64,000 bases of DNA from Abelmoschus esculentus (Eukaryota; Streptophyta; Magnoliopsida; Malvales; Malvaceae), in contig JAUCBN010000035.1 of assembly GCA_035048815.1 (NCBI GenBank), forward strand, positions 3,298,501 through 3,362,500, in the 5' to 3' direction. The notes under the pieces are model-generated. The model worked only from the letters and a program-made list of their open reading frames with translations. It was not told the origin of the DNA and searched no databases. Below are positions 1 to 11,267 of the stretch, in pieces (within the stretch, counting starts at the first letter, position 1; each line of letters starts with the position of its first letter). The translations under genes and the position numbers were made by a program.

Positions 1-2398
1 TGTGTGTATTTTTTTCGTTTACTATTAAAACCATTTTTTGTCTAGAATAGTTTCTGGGTTTTATTTTTAAAGTTTTTTTTAATATGAGTCGACTTTCTTT
101 TGTATCGTCTTCTTTATTCTCATATTTGCATAAATTTAGTCTAACCCTACTTAATTCATATGGGTTTGATGAAATTATTCCTTAATATTGAACTAATCAA
201 GATTAGGTTCGGACTTCATGATTATTCATATGTAATTAAGAATGTATTAGATATATTTAATTGTACTGATCCAACCTAATGATTCAAGAATTAAAATTAA
301 GAGAAGAATAAAGAGAGATGATGAGAAAAATCAATATAATGAATATATTTTTTTAAAATATTCGATGATAACATTTTTTTAAAATATGAATATATTTTTT
401 ATTTAAAAAATTAAAAATACAATGTAAGTTTACAACTTAGGTAAATAAATTTGATTTAGACATATTCTTAAAAACATAAAAAATTAATCTCTGGATCATA
501 AACAGAACCATACAAAAAAAACGTAAAATCTTTAACTCAAAGTCTTAAAACAAAATAGATATAAACATCATCAAAATTTGAGGATGAAAGTTAAAAACCA
601 ACAACAAACAACATTAAAAATACACATTATAATTATAAGTCACGTTGACAACACGATTATTACCACAATTCAAATCGTGAGTAAGAACGATGACTGTGGG
701 TTTGTATCCAAATTTAATTCAATTATCTAAAATAGGCAGATTAATAGGATAATCAAAAGAGCGTTATCTTAATAAGTCATAGTGACGTCAAATCTAATTC
801 TGACATAAAATAAAATAAAATAATGGAAAACGACCGATCAAGAAAAAAATATACCAAAAATAAAATATACATACTAAAAAATAAAATGTGTCACAAGAAT
901 ATAATTATTAAATTTAAAAATTAATAAAATAAAAAATATATAAAACTATCGATAATCAACGCTAAAACTATTTTTCTATTGGTTACATAAAGATGAAAAA
1001 GAATTAGATAACGTTTGTATCAACTAAAACTAAAACTATAATAACAAATACAAATAAATAATTTAATCAATCGATTATATATATTTATTAAAATTAAAAT
1101 GTTTATATCTAACATGTGCTAATATGTATAATTAGATAAGTTTCTAAATCCATATGACATCAAAAGCAAAAGTGTGGGAATAATGTCTTGTCTTCTTTGA
1201 ATCTCCAGATATATGCTGAAGCAATAGAAATATTTCTTCTCTTTTTTCAGATCAAAGCATTGGAAGTATGTATTTACACTAAATTCCAAGCCTCATGAAA
1301 TCCAAAAACCAGTGGGTCTGAACAGGCGTAATAGGAACGATCGTACATGACCCCTAAAAAAGTCTCAAAATTTCTATAAGCTACATTTTTTAATAATGTT
1401 AATCTCAAAAATCATTATAAAAATTTTAAAAATGCTCTTAAAAAAATAAGTTATAATTCTTAAAACGTTATAATTATGTCTTAAATGTGACAATTGCTTT
1501 CGTAGAACTACTGAGATTTTAGAAAGACATAATAAAAATAATCGCACAGGATCCCCTAAAAAAGATAATACTTCTAAAGACTATATTTTAATAAATTGTA
1601 CAGAACCTCTAAAATTTTTGAACCGCCCCTACCGAAAACCAGCAAGTTTTTGCATGAACACATAAAGTATCTGTAACAAAAAAATAAATAAACCCAGCAA
1701 GACAGCTGGGGTCATCATAATTTTATAACAGATAAGATTATTTGTCATCAATTAAACACCAACGGACAAATCATGTACAACACTTTAGTCTTGATAACAA
1801 TATTATATTTATTTTTTTAATTGTGAGAAACGCATGTTTGATTATTTGTTCAAAATTAATTTAATTAAAATTCATTTACCAACAAATAATTTTTTGTACA
1901 ATAGTTTGGTTGGGATCTTAAGGCTTTAAAAAATAATAGTATTTTGCATGTGATTTTTAAAAGAATTTAAATACATTTAATATTTGATTATTTTTTGTCT
2001 GAAATTATTACAATGAAAAACAACAATAAGAAGTGATATCCTAGTTGTATTCATTCTAATCCTTATCCTAATTCTAACCTTAAACATTTACATCTTTAAT
2101 TTGGAAAATTCTAGAACATGGAAGTATATCATTCATTGGAAATTATTAATATATCACTGAAAAGTTCGGTATATAATTAATTATATTTTAAAATAAAATT
2201 AAAAAAATATTTTATGAATATTTTTATAATTTTATTTATGATCTTATCCAATTAATTAAATCGAAATCATATTTTTTTACATAATATTTTGTATAAATTA
2301 AGTTTATAAATCATCATCTTTTTATCCATGCCTTATAAATTTTTTTGGATAAGCTTTGTAATTCATTAATCCAAAAAAAATAGTAAAAACTGTTATTC
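1..2398. other. AT-rich intergenic DNA
   Basis: No gene is supported here. The stretch is very AT-rich with stop codons in every frame. Around 1340-1640 there are repeated phrases ending in a GAACCGCCCCTACC-like block, which resembles the end of a decayed DNA transposon, but I could not find a partner end. Confidence 0.6.
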
Positions 2399-4100
2399 AT
2401 TGTAATAACCCATTAGATTAAAATCCAAACCCAAACTTCCATTTATTATTATTATTATTATTATTATCAGATCCAACAACAAAGTCCAGCAAATTATAAA
2501 ACCAAAACCCTTTTATTAATCAGGCCTAAATGTAATAAACCCAACACCAAAGCCCAATATACACAAAACTCAGACCCAACCAAACCATAAAGATTAATCA
2601 AACCTAAACCCTAACCAGATGAACCGGCCTCCTCCTCCTCAAGCCTCCTTGCCAACTGTCCGCGCGTGGCCCCCACGTGCGGTTATTCAGCTCGCGCGTG
2701 GTGGCCACGCGCCCTCTGATTTGCTAAGAGCGTCGGTCACCGCCTCGCCCACGTGAAGACCCAGAGCTGCCTCTGCCCACCGCCTTCGTCAATTCAACCT
2801 GCAAAAAGAAATAAAATGATTAGATCTATTGTTTTAGGATAAAAATCTTAATCAAGTGGTATTAAACAATGTATTAATCTGGGTATAAAAACCCATGTAA
2901 CCTCATGTAAACATCGGATGAACCGGTGAAGAAAAATCAAAAAAGAATAGCATTTTCGAGCAAAAATAACAGTCCAAACATCTATACCAGTCGAACAAAC
3001 AAGGCCACGAGAGAAGTAGAGAAATTGGAGCAACTCAAAACAAAAAAAAAGAGGTAAAAAAAATATAACCGAATATCTTATCTTAGATCTACGACGATCG
3101 GAGTCTCTTTTTGCAAAACCAAGCCCAGATTCGCGATCACCACGTTGAGAACTGCCGGAAAAGATAGTCCTTTTTCCCTTTCGGCCGCCGGCGCGGTGAC
3201 CGGCGCGGCGGCCGGTGATGGTCTCTGGTAGTCTGGCGTCGGAGTGTGCAGAGGAGGAGAGAGCTTCAATCTCAGCTCTTCTGGGCTGATGAAACAAATG
3301 AAATAGATGATAAAAAAAATATAATGGGATTATATATGTTTAGTGAAACGGTACCGTTTTAGTGCCGGTTCATCGAGCCCAAAACGGCGCTGTTTCACTC
3401 ATGGTTACCTGGCTCCGAACCCGTCCAATGACCCGACCCGCATCTTAACCCGGTTTAGTGGGAGAATTACACTTCTGGTCCTTGCAGTCTTAGCCGATTC
3501 ACAGTTCGGTAACCCAGTTTGCTTCTGTTCCAATTTTGGTCACCGATTTCAATCAATTTAACCTTTTTTTTTTATTTTTTTCTTATAATTTCAGTCCCTA
3601 ATATTATTATTTCAATCCTCTAATATTTGGACTTTTGCAGATCAACCCCTGAGAAGTCATAAATATTTATTATTTTCATACAATTATTATTATTATTATT
3701 GTTATTATGTTATTATTTTTATATAATTATTAGTATCATGATTTACCTTGTTATTATTTTATATAATTATTATTATTGTGTTATCATTTTTATATAATTA
3801 TTATTATGATGATGATGATTATGTTCGTATTCTGATAACAATTATTATTCAATATTATTAACCCCTTTTTTTTAGATTTTAATAGCGAATTAATATTTTC
3901 GGTCGTATGAAATATTATGTAACCGACAGGTGTTGATTTCGGGCGTTGTAGGGGTGCTCACGCTTCCCTACGCGTAAAGGACTCCCGGACTCACTCTGGT
4001 TCGCAGACGCAATTTTTGGTGTTCTAATCGCACCGACAAAGAAAAACGATTGGTGACGACTTCCCGGACGAAAACTGATGATTACACTCATTTACAAATT
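2399..4100 (-). mobile_element. Degraded Tat/Ogre-like LTR (Ty3/gypsy)
   Basis: Read on the minus strand, 3940-4070 carries the block GTCGTCACC, then GGGAGTC, TTTACGCG, and AGCACCCC followed by CGCCCG. This is the arrangement seen in plant Tat/Ogre-type LTRs, and it also occurs in the better preserved solo LTR at 12130-14350. The low-coordinate end reads TGTAATAACCC and looks like an LTR terminus. A GC-rich segment (2630-2800 and 3170-3250) inside it holds open frames that I regard as non-genic. Two perfect CACGTG boxes lie at 2674-2679 and 2750-2755. The upper boundary is unclear and no target duplication was found. Confidence 0.5.
3655..3840. repeat. Degenerate TTA-rich minisatellite
   Basis: Imperfect repeats of a unit around TATAATTATTATTATT recur about four times, ending in a short GATGATGAT run. 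It sits inside the LTR remnant. A pure ATT run also occurs near 2443-2467. Confidence 0.6.
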
Positions 4101-4194
4101 AATCACCCAAGCAACTAATAAATCGTCATGTATATTTCGTATCCTAATATTTTTATGACGTAAATAAATAAATAAATGCATATAATATCTTTAG

Positions 4195-4650
4195 ACAATC
4201 AAACAACTGAGTGCAAGACCTCTGTACTCCTCGAAAAACTCTACGATTACGTTCTTCCCATATCAAATATAGAAAAGCCTGCTATGCAAGTCGACCGATC
4301 AAAGCGGCAACTGACCTTCCTTTGAATCTGGACACCACCCAGGAGAGTTCCTCAGGTCAGTTTAAGTCCTCCCGACGTATGCTGCAGCAACATAAACTCA
4401 ATCTCTAAAACTGCTTGAAAAATAGACAATCAAAGAATAAATGGTCTCTAGATTCAACTGAACCATTACATAAAATACAATATTCCCCATCAACTATCTC
4501 CAATCGAATCAACTGTACCTTTGTAGAAAGTCTGTCTAAAATTATCATCCACGTAGTCATCGTATACTTAGAAATATATATGTCAAAACATACCACTTTA
4601 TGGCATACTATTACTTTTCTGGATTTTACAGATACCCTTCAGATTTCCTT
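4195..4650 (-). mobile_element. LINE (non-LTR retrotransposon) ORF2 3' remnant
   Basis: The minus-strand frame at about 4650-4405 reads as a zf-RVT domain, the zinc-binding region downstream of the reverse transcriptase in plant LINEs. It has HKVV, a RLSTK segment, the pair CILC, then ESRDHLFFDC. Further downstream in another frame (about 4290-4200) the WEERNRRVF motif typical of the end of such ORFs appears. Stops and frame changes show the copy is dead. Only the last part of the element is present. Assignment rests on recalled family motifs. Confidence 0.65.
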
Positions 4651-4863
4651 GTGGGAACGTGCCTCTTGAATTTATTCTAATATGTTATTTAACATTGTTA
4701 AAATGATAAATTCTCTCAAAATAATAATCCCATGGGCCATATCTGTCTCTATCATTGTTTCTCAAACGTGTAAAATTGACAAATGGGCCAACCACAATTG
4801 CTAAATTGAGATTTTGGGTCGATAGTCTTAGCCGAACACATCTTCGGCTTGTCTCGTACATAA

Positions 4864-5095
4864 CAATTGAGCAAGCAGCTGGAATTGGTTCTGCGAAAAC
4901 ATATGCAGCTCTGGCATTAAAGACCATCTCAAAGCAGTTTAGGTGTTTGACAGACACGATAATTGGTCGAATTCGAGGTGTAAACAAGAGCTTAGGTGAA
5001 GAAGAAGAAGATCGCCTAGGAGGGAAACAGAGGGGTCCAGGCTTAAATTTGTGGATCATCAGTTTCGACAACAAAGAGCACTTCAGCGGATGGGG
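4864..5095 (+). pseudogene. BEL1-like homeodomain (POX/BELL domain) gene fragment
   Basis: The plus frame contains IEQAAGIGSAKTY followed by ALKTISKQFRCL, the strongly conserved core of the POX/BELL domain of plant BEL1-like TALE homeodomain proteins. After a Glu-rich stretch and a KSLGEE motif the frame changes by one base near 5037-5042. It then continues as RLKFVDHQFRQQRAL and QRMG, again as in BLH proteins. No homeobox follows. The fragment stops exactly where a SINE-like repeat begins at 5096, and the upstream sequence does not match the family. It is a captured or truncated gene piece, not a gene. Confidence 0.8.
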
Positions 5096-5252
5096 ACAAG
5101 CTAATAGTGATTACAGTAGTATCTGTTTTAAAATATAAAATCCATCATTTAACATTGATCGCTCAATCACTCTACTGTGATCGTTGGTGCTCAAACCCGT
5201 GACCTCAGGAACAACAACCGTTTTATTAACCGCTTAAACTAAAGGGCTCATA
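5096..5252 (-). mobile_element. tRNA-derived SINE, copy 1
   Basis: The minus strand reads an A-box-like TAGTTTAAGCGG (about 5243-5226) and, about 30 bases on, a B-box-like GGTTTGAGCACC (5197-5186), the spacing of a polymerase III promoter in a tRNA-derived SINE. The body from 5215 to 5096 closely matches 62420-62303 in the same orientation. The 3' end abuts a BEL1-like gene fragment with no A-tail, and no target duplication was found. Confidence 0.65.
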
Positions 5253-6245
5253 CACATATAAAAACATTATACGAAAGATCATGAGATATCTTTAATAAAG
5301 ATTAAGTAGATCTCAAAAATTACGTAACGGTGAGCGAAAAATAATCTTAATCTTATAAATAAGACAATTTTAGATTATATACCGCAATAGATTTTTTCTT
5401 CTCTACCAATAGGTATATGACCTGTTATTTGACCTCGCTCATTATATCAAATTATGACTACTTTTATAATTATAAAAGTATTAAATATAAAAATACCTAA
5501 TATAAAAACGTTGAGATGCACGCATGTCCTGAAGAAACAATTTACGCTACTTTGTTATTTGTTATGCTATTAATTTAACTATATAATAACTTTAAAAAAT
5601 ATTTTTAAATAATATAAAGAATAATAAAAATTTCATAAGTTGAAAAAAATAAAATAAAAATAAAAATAGAATATTAAAATTATTAAATAAAAAAAATATG
5701 ATTACATAATTTTTAAATATAATAGTTATTAGGTGGGTAAGATTGAGTTCTCCGTCAATTCAACTAGAATGAGTCTCGGTCCCAATAGCTACCGCCTACC
5801 AATTCCTAAAGTTGAAATCAGGGTCTCGCACATCGAGTCTTAAATTTTAGGAATTTATCCCCTTATTAGGGAAAATCAGTAATAATATTGGATGTTCGAT
5901 TAATTGATTTATTATTAAGAAAATTTAAGTAAAAGGAGAACGAACTTTTAGTTGTCAATAATAATATTAAATAATAAAATTATAATATTATACGTTTGAA
6001 AATTAAATTTTTAAAACGAATAATACTTATAATATTTATACATAAGAAAGTTTGATAATAAAATAAATAAAAAAATATTATATTACAAGAAAATCAGTAC
6101 ATGATACTTGGTATTGCTCCCAATATTATTGAATACTCACCAGATATAGAATCTAAAAAATCATGACCTAGTTTCAATCACAATTACAATCAGAACGTAA
6201 ATTCTGGATCTAATCTCGATTCTACCGAAACCAGAATCAGGAAAA
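5253..6245. other. AT-rich intergenic DNA
   Basis: No gene seen. A less AT-rich patch at about 5735-5870 has the look of an old repeat, but I could not classify it. Confidence 0.55.
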
Positions 6246-6446
6246 ATTATACAGGAACCATGTTCACCACGTCATCTATGGTCCCAAACAATCAGGACCG
6301 TTGATCTTAATTTTTTTCCAAGTGAATCATCACCTCTTTCCTACATGGACTTAATGGATGTGTAGTTATTAGGTGGTTATTTAAAGATCAACGGTCATGA
6401 TTACTTGGACCATAGATGACGTGGTGAACAATGTTGACTATATAAT
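6246..6446. mobile_element. Fold-back MITE, copy 1
   Basis: The two ends are inverted repeats: GTTCACCACGTCATCTATGG at the left and its complement at the right. The complementarity extends inward through the AATCAGGACCGTTGATCTT region and its partner, so each arm is roughly 75 bases around a short loop. A second member lies at 52951-53155. There is no coding capacity, as expected of a non-autonomous element. The target duplication could not be defined. Confidence 0.85.
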
Positions 6447-7680
6447 CTCTCCAAAATCAGGTAATTGTTTTTTTTTTCCACCCCTAATAATTATATTTCT
6501 GTTAATCTTGATGATTATCATGGGAAAGAAGACAGCTTGTGGCAGCTGCCATTGCTTAGGAACGAGTGTTTGACTCATTACAAGGCAAGAAAAGCAGTGC
6601 CTTAACACGCCAAGAAACAAACTGCAAGTTAAGAAAACGATTCCCGTGTGGGTTTAGCTGCCGCTGCCATCTTCAACTTGGCTGCCACTGACGTGTCAGC
6701 ACTTGCGTACGTTCACTGTGGATAACCATGAGTCGGCGAAGATAAGGATTTTTATGACCGACAGAACACACATTGATCCCACGGTTTTCTCAACCACTCT
6801 GCTACCCTTTCGTTTTCACAGTAACATACAGGCCTTCAGGAGCAGCCAGCAGATATATTTTACATAGGAAACAAAAGAAGATAATAATATAAAGGTATAC
6901 CCCACATAAAATTTATTTCAAGAACAAATTAGCTGTTAATATTATTTTGGATTTATGTGGTTGACTTTTTAAAAATATATAATATGGCTTTGCTAAATAA
7001 AGAAAAGAGTTCCTTAGCATATTTTATAAAACATAGGTTTGAGTTGAAATATAATTATATTATAATATATGGTTTCCATTTGGGTTGAAAGAGTATTATA
7101 TTTTTTCGTCCATAGTATTCTCTCTAAAGATATTAAAGTAAATGATAAATATAAACCAATAAAAGTTTATTGATTAAAATGATGAGAATTAACATAAAAC
7201 AATTTAATTTTATTTAAATAGATTTTAGATTTGAGACGATTTAAATTAATTAAAATAATAAAAATATAAATGGTGACTTAAAATTTTTAGATTGATTTAA
7301 TAATGCTAATTACAACTTTAAATTCATTAAATCTCGATCATTATCCTCATAAAAAACAATAAAAAACAACGATGGGTCAAAATAGGTGGGAACTAACCAC
7401 CACAGGCAAAATAAAAACCAATGACTGTTGCAAGAGATGAGGTTGACGCAGGCAGACAAATTGGTTGGATTTGTCGGCCATGGTTGGAATTTTAATCCTA
7501 CAGATTAAACCATAATCTAAAACCAAGTAGGTGAAATAAAACTCATGTGCCTGAATACTTTGAATTAGTTTAATAATCCTTTTACTATAACTATTTGCAA
7601 ATACAAAACATGTGCTGAAATTACAACAAAGATTCATGGTTAGCAATTTGCAGTATAATTTGTCAGACTTTCAATTGTTT
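6447..7680. other. Intergenic DNA upstream of the U-box gene
   Basis: No gene supported. From 6650 to 6850 the base composition is more balanced, but no frame looks coding. A TTGACT (W-box core) occurs near 6961. Confidence 0.5.
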
Positions 7681-7687
7681 GGAAAAG

Positions 7688-7693
7688 TTGACC
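7688..7693 (+). promoter_or_regulatory. W-box (TTGACC) upstream of the U-box gene
   Basis: TTGACC lies about 40 bases upstream of a TATA motif. W-boxes bind WRKY factors and are common in stress-induced promoters, which fits known induction of PUB22/23/24 genes. Function here is inference. Confidence 0.4.
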
Positions 7694-7728
7694 TTTTCCG
7701 TGTGTTGGACTTTGAATATCCACACGCA

Positions 7729-7735
7729 TATATAA
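7729..7735 (+). promoter_or_regulatory. TATA box of the U-box gene
   Basis: TATATAA stands 149 bases upstream of the chosen ATG, giving a plausible leader of about 120 bases. Confidence 0.55.
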
Positions 7736-7883
7736 TCCATCTTCAATCCCACCATTCTTCAAAATTCAAAACAATTCACAACTGATTTCGATCATTAAAA
7801 AAAGGTTTTTTATTCCTTGTCTGGGTTGTTGTTGTTGAAGTTGTTGATCTTTGTTTCGTCAAGCTTCTGGTTTGGTTTATAGA

Positions 7884-9128
7884 ATGGATGATATTGATGT
7901 TCCTCCCTTCTTCATCTGCCCGATCTCTCTTGAGATTATGAAGGATCCCGTCACGGTTCCAACGGGGATTACATACGACCGGGAGAGTATCGAGGAATGG
8001 TTGTTTTCAGGGAAGAAGAACACCACATGTCCGGTTACAAAGCAAGTTATTTCGGATTGTGAACTTACCCCAAACCATACCCTCCGGAGATTGATTCAGT
8101 CTTGGTGCATGTTAAACGCTTCGCATGGAATAGAACGGATCCCAACGCCGAAACCACCCGTCAGCAAAGCTCAGATCATCAAGCTTCTGGATGATGCCAA
8201 GTCGCCGCAGGAACAGATCAAGTGTCTCAAGAGCCTCCAATCAATTGCTGCCGAGAATGCTACAAATAAAAGGTGCATGGAATCTTCCGGCGCTGTTGAG
8301 TTCTTGGCTTCCATTGTTAGTAATCACGACTCTTCAGCACCTGAAGGATTAGCGTTGTATTACGAGTTTGATTCAATAAGACCAACTGATGAAGCTTTAA
8401 GCATTCTACACAATCTCCAGCTCTCAGAAGCTTCCCTCCAGAATCTTATGGGGAAAAATGGTGATTTCATAGTGTCATTAACTAGAGTAATGCAACGTGG
8501 AAGCTACAAGTCTCGGGCTTACGCAGTACTGTTGTTGAAATCGATGGTGGAGGTAGCCGATCCGATGCAACTCACCAACTTGAGACCTGAACTATTCATT
8601 GAATTAATCGGTGTTCTGCATGATCAAATATCAAAACAGGCCTCAAAAGCTTGTCTACAATTGCTGGCAAGTATTTGTCCATGGGGAAGGAACAAGATCA
8701 AGGCAGTCGGAGCCGGCGTGGTACCTGTCTTGATCGACTTGCTTCTCGATTCATCGTTGGAAAGAAGGGCTTGTGAGATGACACTAATAGTGCTGGATGC
8801 AGTATGTGGATGTGCCGAAGGCCGGTCCGAGCTGCTACAGCATGGAGCAGGTGTTGCCATTGTTTCAAAGAAGATACTTAGAGTTTCTCATATTGCAAGT
8901 GAAAGGGCGGTGAGGATTTTGCTGTCCATTTCCAAGTTCTGTGCTACCCCTAAGGTTCTTCAAGAGATGCTGCAATTAGGGGTGGTGGCTAAATTGTGCT
9001 TGGTGCTCCAGGTGGATTGTGGATTCAAGACAAAAGAGAGGGCCAGAGAGGTGCTCAAACTGCATGCTAGAGTCTGGAAGAACTCTCCTTGTGTCCCAAG
9101 CAACCTGCTCTCTTCTTATCCAGCTTGA
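7884..9128 (+). CDS. U-box E3 ubiquitin ligase, PUB22/23/24-like
   Basis: Intronless gene for 414 residues, the size and structure of the PUB22/PUB23/PUB24 group. The ATG at 7884 starts MDDIDVPPFFICPISL, which matches the family's N-terminus. The frame is open 33 bases further upstream but without an ATG. The U-box covers about residues 8-82 (ICPISLEIMKDPV, TYDRESIEEWL, CPVTKQ, TPNHTLRRLIQSWC). The remainder is helical and Leu-rich, as in ARM repeats, to about residue 400. U-box proteins pass ubiquitin from an E2 to substrates, and Arabidopsis relatives dampen pattern-triggered immunity and drought responses. The reading frame is intact. Membership of the PUB22-24 clade is confident, exact orthology is not. 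Confidence 0.93.
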   Translation: MDDIDVPPFFICPISLEIMKDPVTVPTGITYDRESIEEWLFSGKKNTTCPVTKQVISDCELTPNHTLRRLIQSWCMLNASHGIERIPTPKPPVSKAQIIKLLDDAKSPQEQIKCLKSLQSIAAENATNKRCMESSGAVEFLASIVSNHDSSAPEGLALYYEFDSIRPTDEALSILHNLQLSEASLQNLMGKNGDFIVSLTRVMQRGSYKSRAYAVLLLKSMVEVADPMQLTNLRPELFIELIGVLHDQISKQASKACLQLLASICPWGRNKIKAVGAGVVPVLIDLLLDSSLERRACEMTLIVLDAVCGCAEGRSELLQHGAGVAIVSKKILRVSHIASERAVRILLSISKFCATPKVLQEMLQLGVVAKLCLVLQVDCGFKTKERAREVLKLHARVWKNSPCVPSNLLSSYPA

Positions 9129-10484
9129 TTCAAGAGTTTGGTATTTTTGTCAGTCATCCATATTTGTGTACATATAATTGGTCATAGATAAAACAATGTA
9201 GCAATAGCAATTACATACATGGGCAAAATAACCTAGTGCCCTTACAAATTTAAAGTAAAAAAAATTATGGAAAAGATTGTTTCCAATTTTTTTTCTTCTT
9301 TCCGATTAAAAAAAACGAATGAGTTACTCGAAAATATAATATGTTATTTTTTAAAATTTTTAAAATTAAAGTAAACTAAAAATGTAGGTCGAGTGTTTTT
9401 TGTTGTTATGTTGTGTTAGTTTAATTTTTAGTTTAAATTTTTATATATTTTCATGTATATTGTCTTTCGTCGACTAGGACTAAGGATTTTTAATGAGATA
9501 AATATATTTCTTTAGTATGTTTCTATATATAATGAAATGATGCAATTTGATCAATATATTATTATTATGAACAAGGTTGTAAATATAATGAAACAAATCG
9601 TGAATTACTCAAGTTTTACTTAGTTAAAGATCGATCAATGTTCGATTTAATTAGACTCAACTCGAACGTATTACCTAAGGGAATATGAAGGAAGAAAGAT
9701 GAACAACTTGCGTTCAACTTCATAAATACTTTGGTTTAAGCCCACTCTCAAAAAAATTCTAAATCCACAATTGCTACATGTGAGGAACAAAGATGAGCAG
9801 TTTGGCCTACCAAACCGTCCATTTACTTCATTTCTTCATAAATATAGTTAGGGTTTCTTTTATCTTGCGATGAATATTATATATTTACCTGTAATTTAAT
9901 TTTCTATGTATTTTTTATTATTTTTTTAACTTTTAAGGTCTTGATCTGATTAATAGAATCGAACTGTGTCGCTCACCTAAAAAACAATGCAATGAACGTA
10001 TGAACATAGAAAAACATTAAAAAGCAATGAACAGAGACTAAAATGCAAGGCGGGCGTTAATGAGTGAGACAGACAAAGTTGGGTAAAAGGTAGCGTTGAA
10101 AGGAACAGTAGAGGTGGGCCGTCGGCGTCGGCGGTGGGGGTCAGCGCTCTCTATATAATATATTATGAGGAGGTCAACCATGGTTCATGCATCAGTTATT
10201 TTCTTCTGCCTCGGAGAAAGTAGAATCCTTTCACATCCATGCCATCCCATTTCTGCGTTGAATGGTCTCATCAACCCACCAATCTTTTACCCATTGGTTG
10301 GATACTTCTTTAATAAACTATTGGCTCATCACAAAGGAAGGAAGAAAAAGTATAATTTGTTCATATACAGGTATTATTTCATCTAAATTCTTTCGATCTA
10401 TACATGACTTTAAAAGAAGAACACGAAAAAAAAATAGAGAAAGAAGTTACTGATATTGCAGATGGGGCCATGCATATGGTTTCC
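9129..10484. other. Intergenic region between convergent genes
   Basis: It holds the 3' ends of the U-box gene and of the minus-strand Dof gene. AT-rich and without a supported gene. A more GC-balanced patch around 10090-10320 includes a TATATAATATATTATG string, but no convincing coding frame follows. Confidence 0.5.
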
Positions 10485-11267
10485 TCAAGTCCTGCTGAAA
10501 ATATCTTCACTTGACAAATCAAATGGGGCACTCCAATTACTAAACAGCAGATTTGGGTCATGAGTTTCAGGTCCTAGAACTGGCTCTTCAGTTGCTTGCA
10601 AGGGATGGGAATTTGGCCACAGTAGATATTCTTGAGAAGATAAATCATCACCTGGAAATGGAGGCAATGCATTGTTACTTGTTTCATGGCCCCTACATTG
10701 TTGAACTTGAAATCCATCTTGATGCTGGTGAACAGATTCTAATCCAGAATAGTATATTTGATCAATGTTTGTGAGACCATTCTCTCCCGATAGCTGAAGA
10801 TTTGATTCTGTGTTTGTGAACTCTTTAGATGGACCGAGCTCGCTACGAAACTCCGGTAATTCGAAACCGGACTTGTTTTCTGGATGTTTATTATTCAAAA
10901 AGTTTGCGAAAACAAGTGCCAGATCGATATGAGAACCATCAGACGTTGCTGATGAGGTATTAGACTCAGATAATGCATTCACTTTGTTATCATAATGGGG
11001 AACTAAGCCACTTGACAAACTCTGGGAGGGGACACCATCAGTTGGCATCCTTAGTAACGACTTACCTCGTCGATTCTTGCGGCAACCACCTCCGACCGGC
11101 ACGTTCCGAAGGGACCCTCCTTTAGTCCAATATCTTCTACAGCCTTTGCAGAAGTACCTTGGTTGTGTTAAGCTGTAATTGTTGTAATAGCAGAATTTGG
11201 TATTGGAAGAGCCACACCTGGGACAATTTGGTGTTATCTCCACACTAGGCTCCCATCTTCTCTCCAT
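10485..11267 (-). CDS. Dof-type zinc finger transcription factor (DOF3.5-like)
   Basis: Single-exon frame of 260 residues. The start is the ATG at 11267-11265. A TGA lies in frame a few codons upstream, so no longer start is possible without an upstream intron. The Dof finger begins almost at once: C15-x2-C18-x21-C40-x2-C43, followed by YWTKGGSLRNVPVGGGCRK, the invariant DNA-binding module that recognises AAAG cores. After a basic tail (KNRRGK) the protein is Ser/Asn-rich with an acidic, aromatic C-terminus, plausibly an activation region. A HIDLALVFANFLN segment resembles the conserved motif of some Dof subgroups. DOF3.5 similarity is from memory of the finger-proximal sequence. Nuclear regulator, target unknown. 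Confidence 0.93.
   Translation of the reverse strand: MERRWEPSVEITPNCPRCGSSNTKFCYYNNYSLTQPRYFCKGCRRYWTKGGSLRNVPVGGGCRKNRRGKSLLRMPTDGVPSQSLSSGLVPHYDNKVNALSESNTSSATSDGSHIDLALVFANFLNNKHPENKSGFELPEFRSELGPSKEFTNTESNLQLSGENGLTNIDQIYYSGLESVHQHQDGFQVQQCRGHETSNNALPPFPGDDLSSQEYLLWPNSHPLQATEEPVLGPETHDPNLLFSNWSAPFDLSSEDIFSRT

Noticed and set aside
2848..3297. Open frame of 149 codons on the minus strand
   Set aside because: Lies inside the degraded LTR, has no family resemblance and a mixed low-complexity/hydrophobic make-up. Best read as chance in GC-rich LTR sequence.
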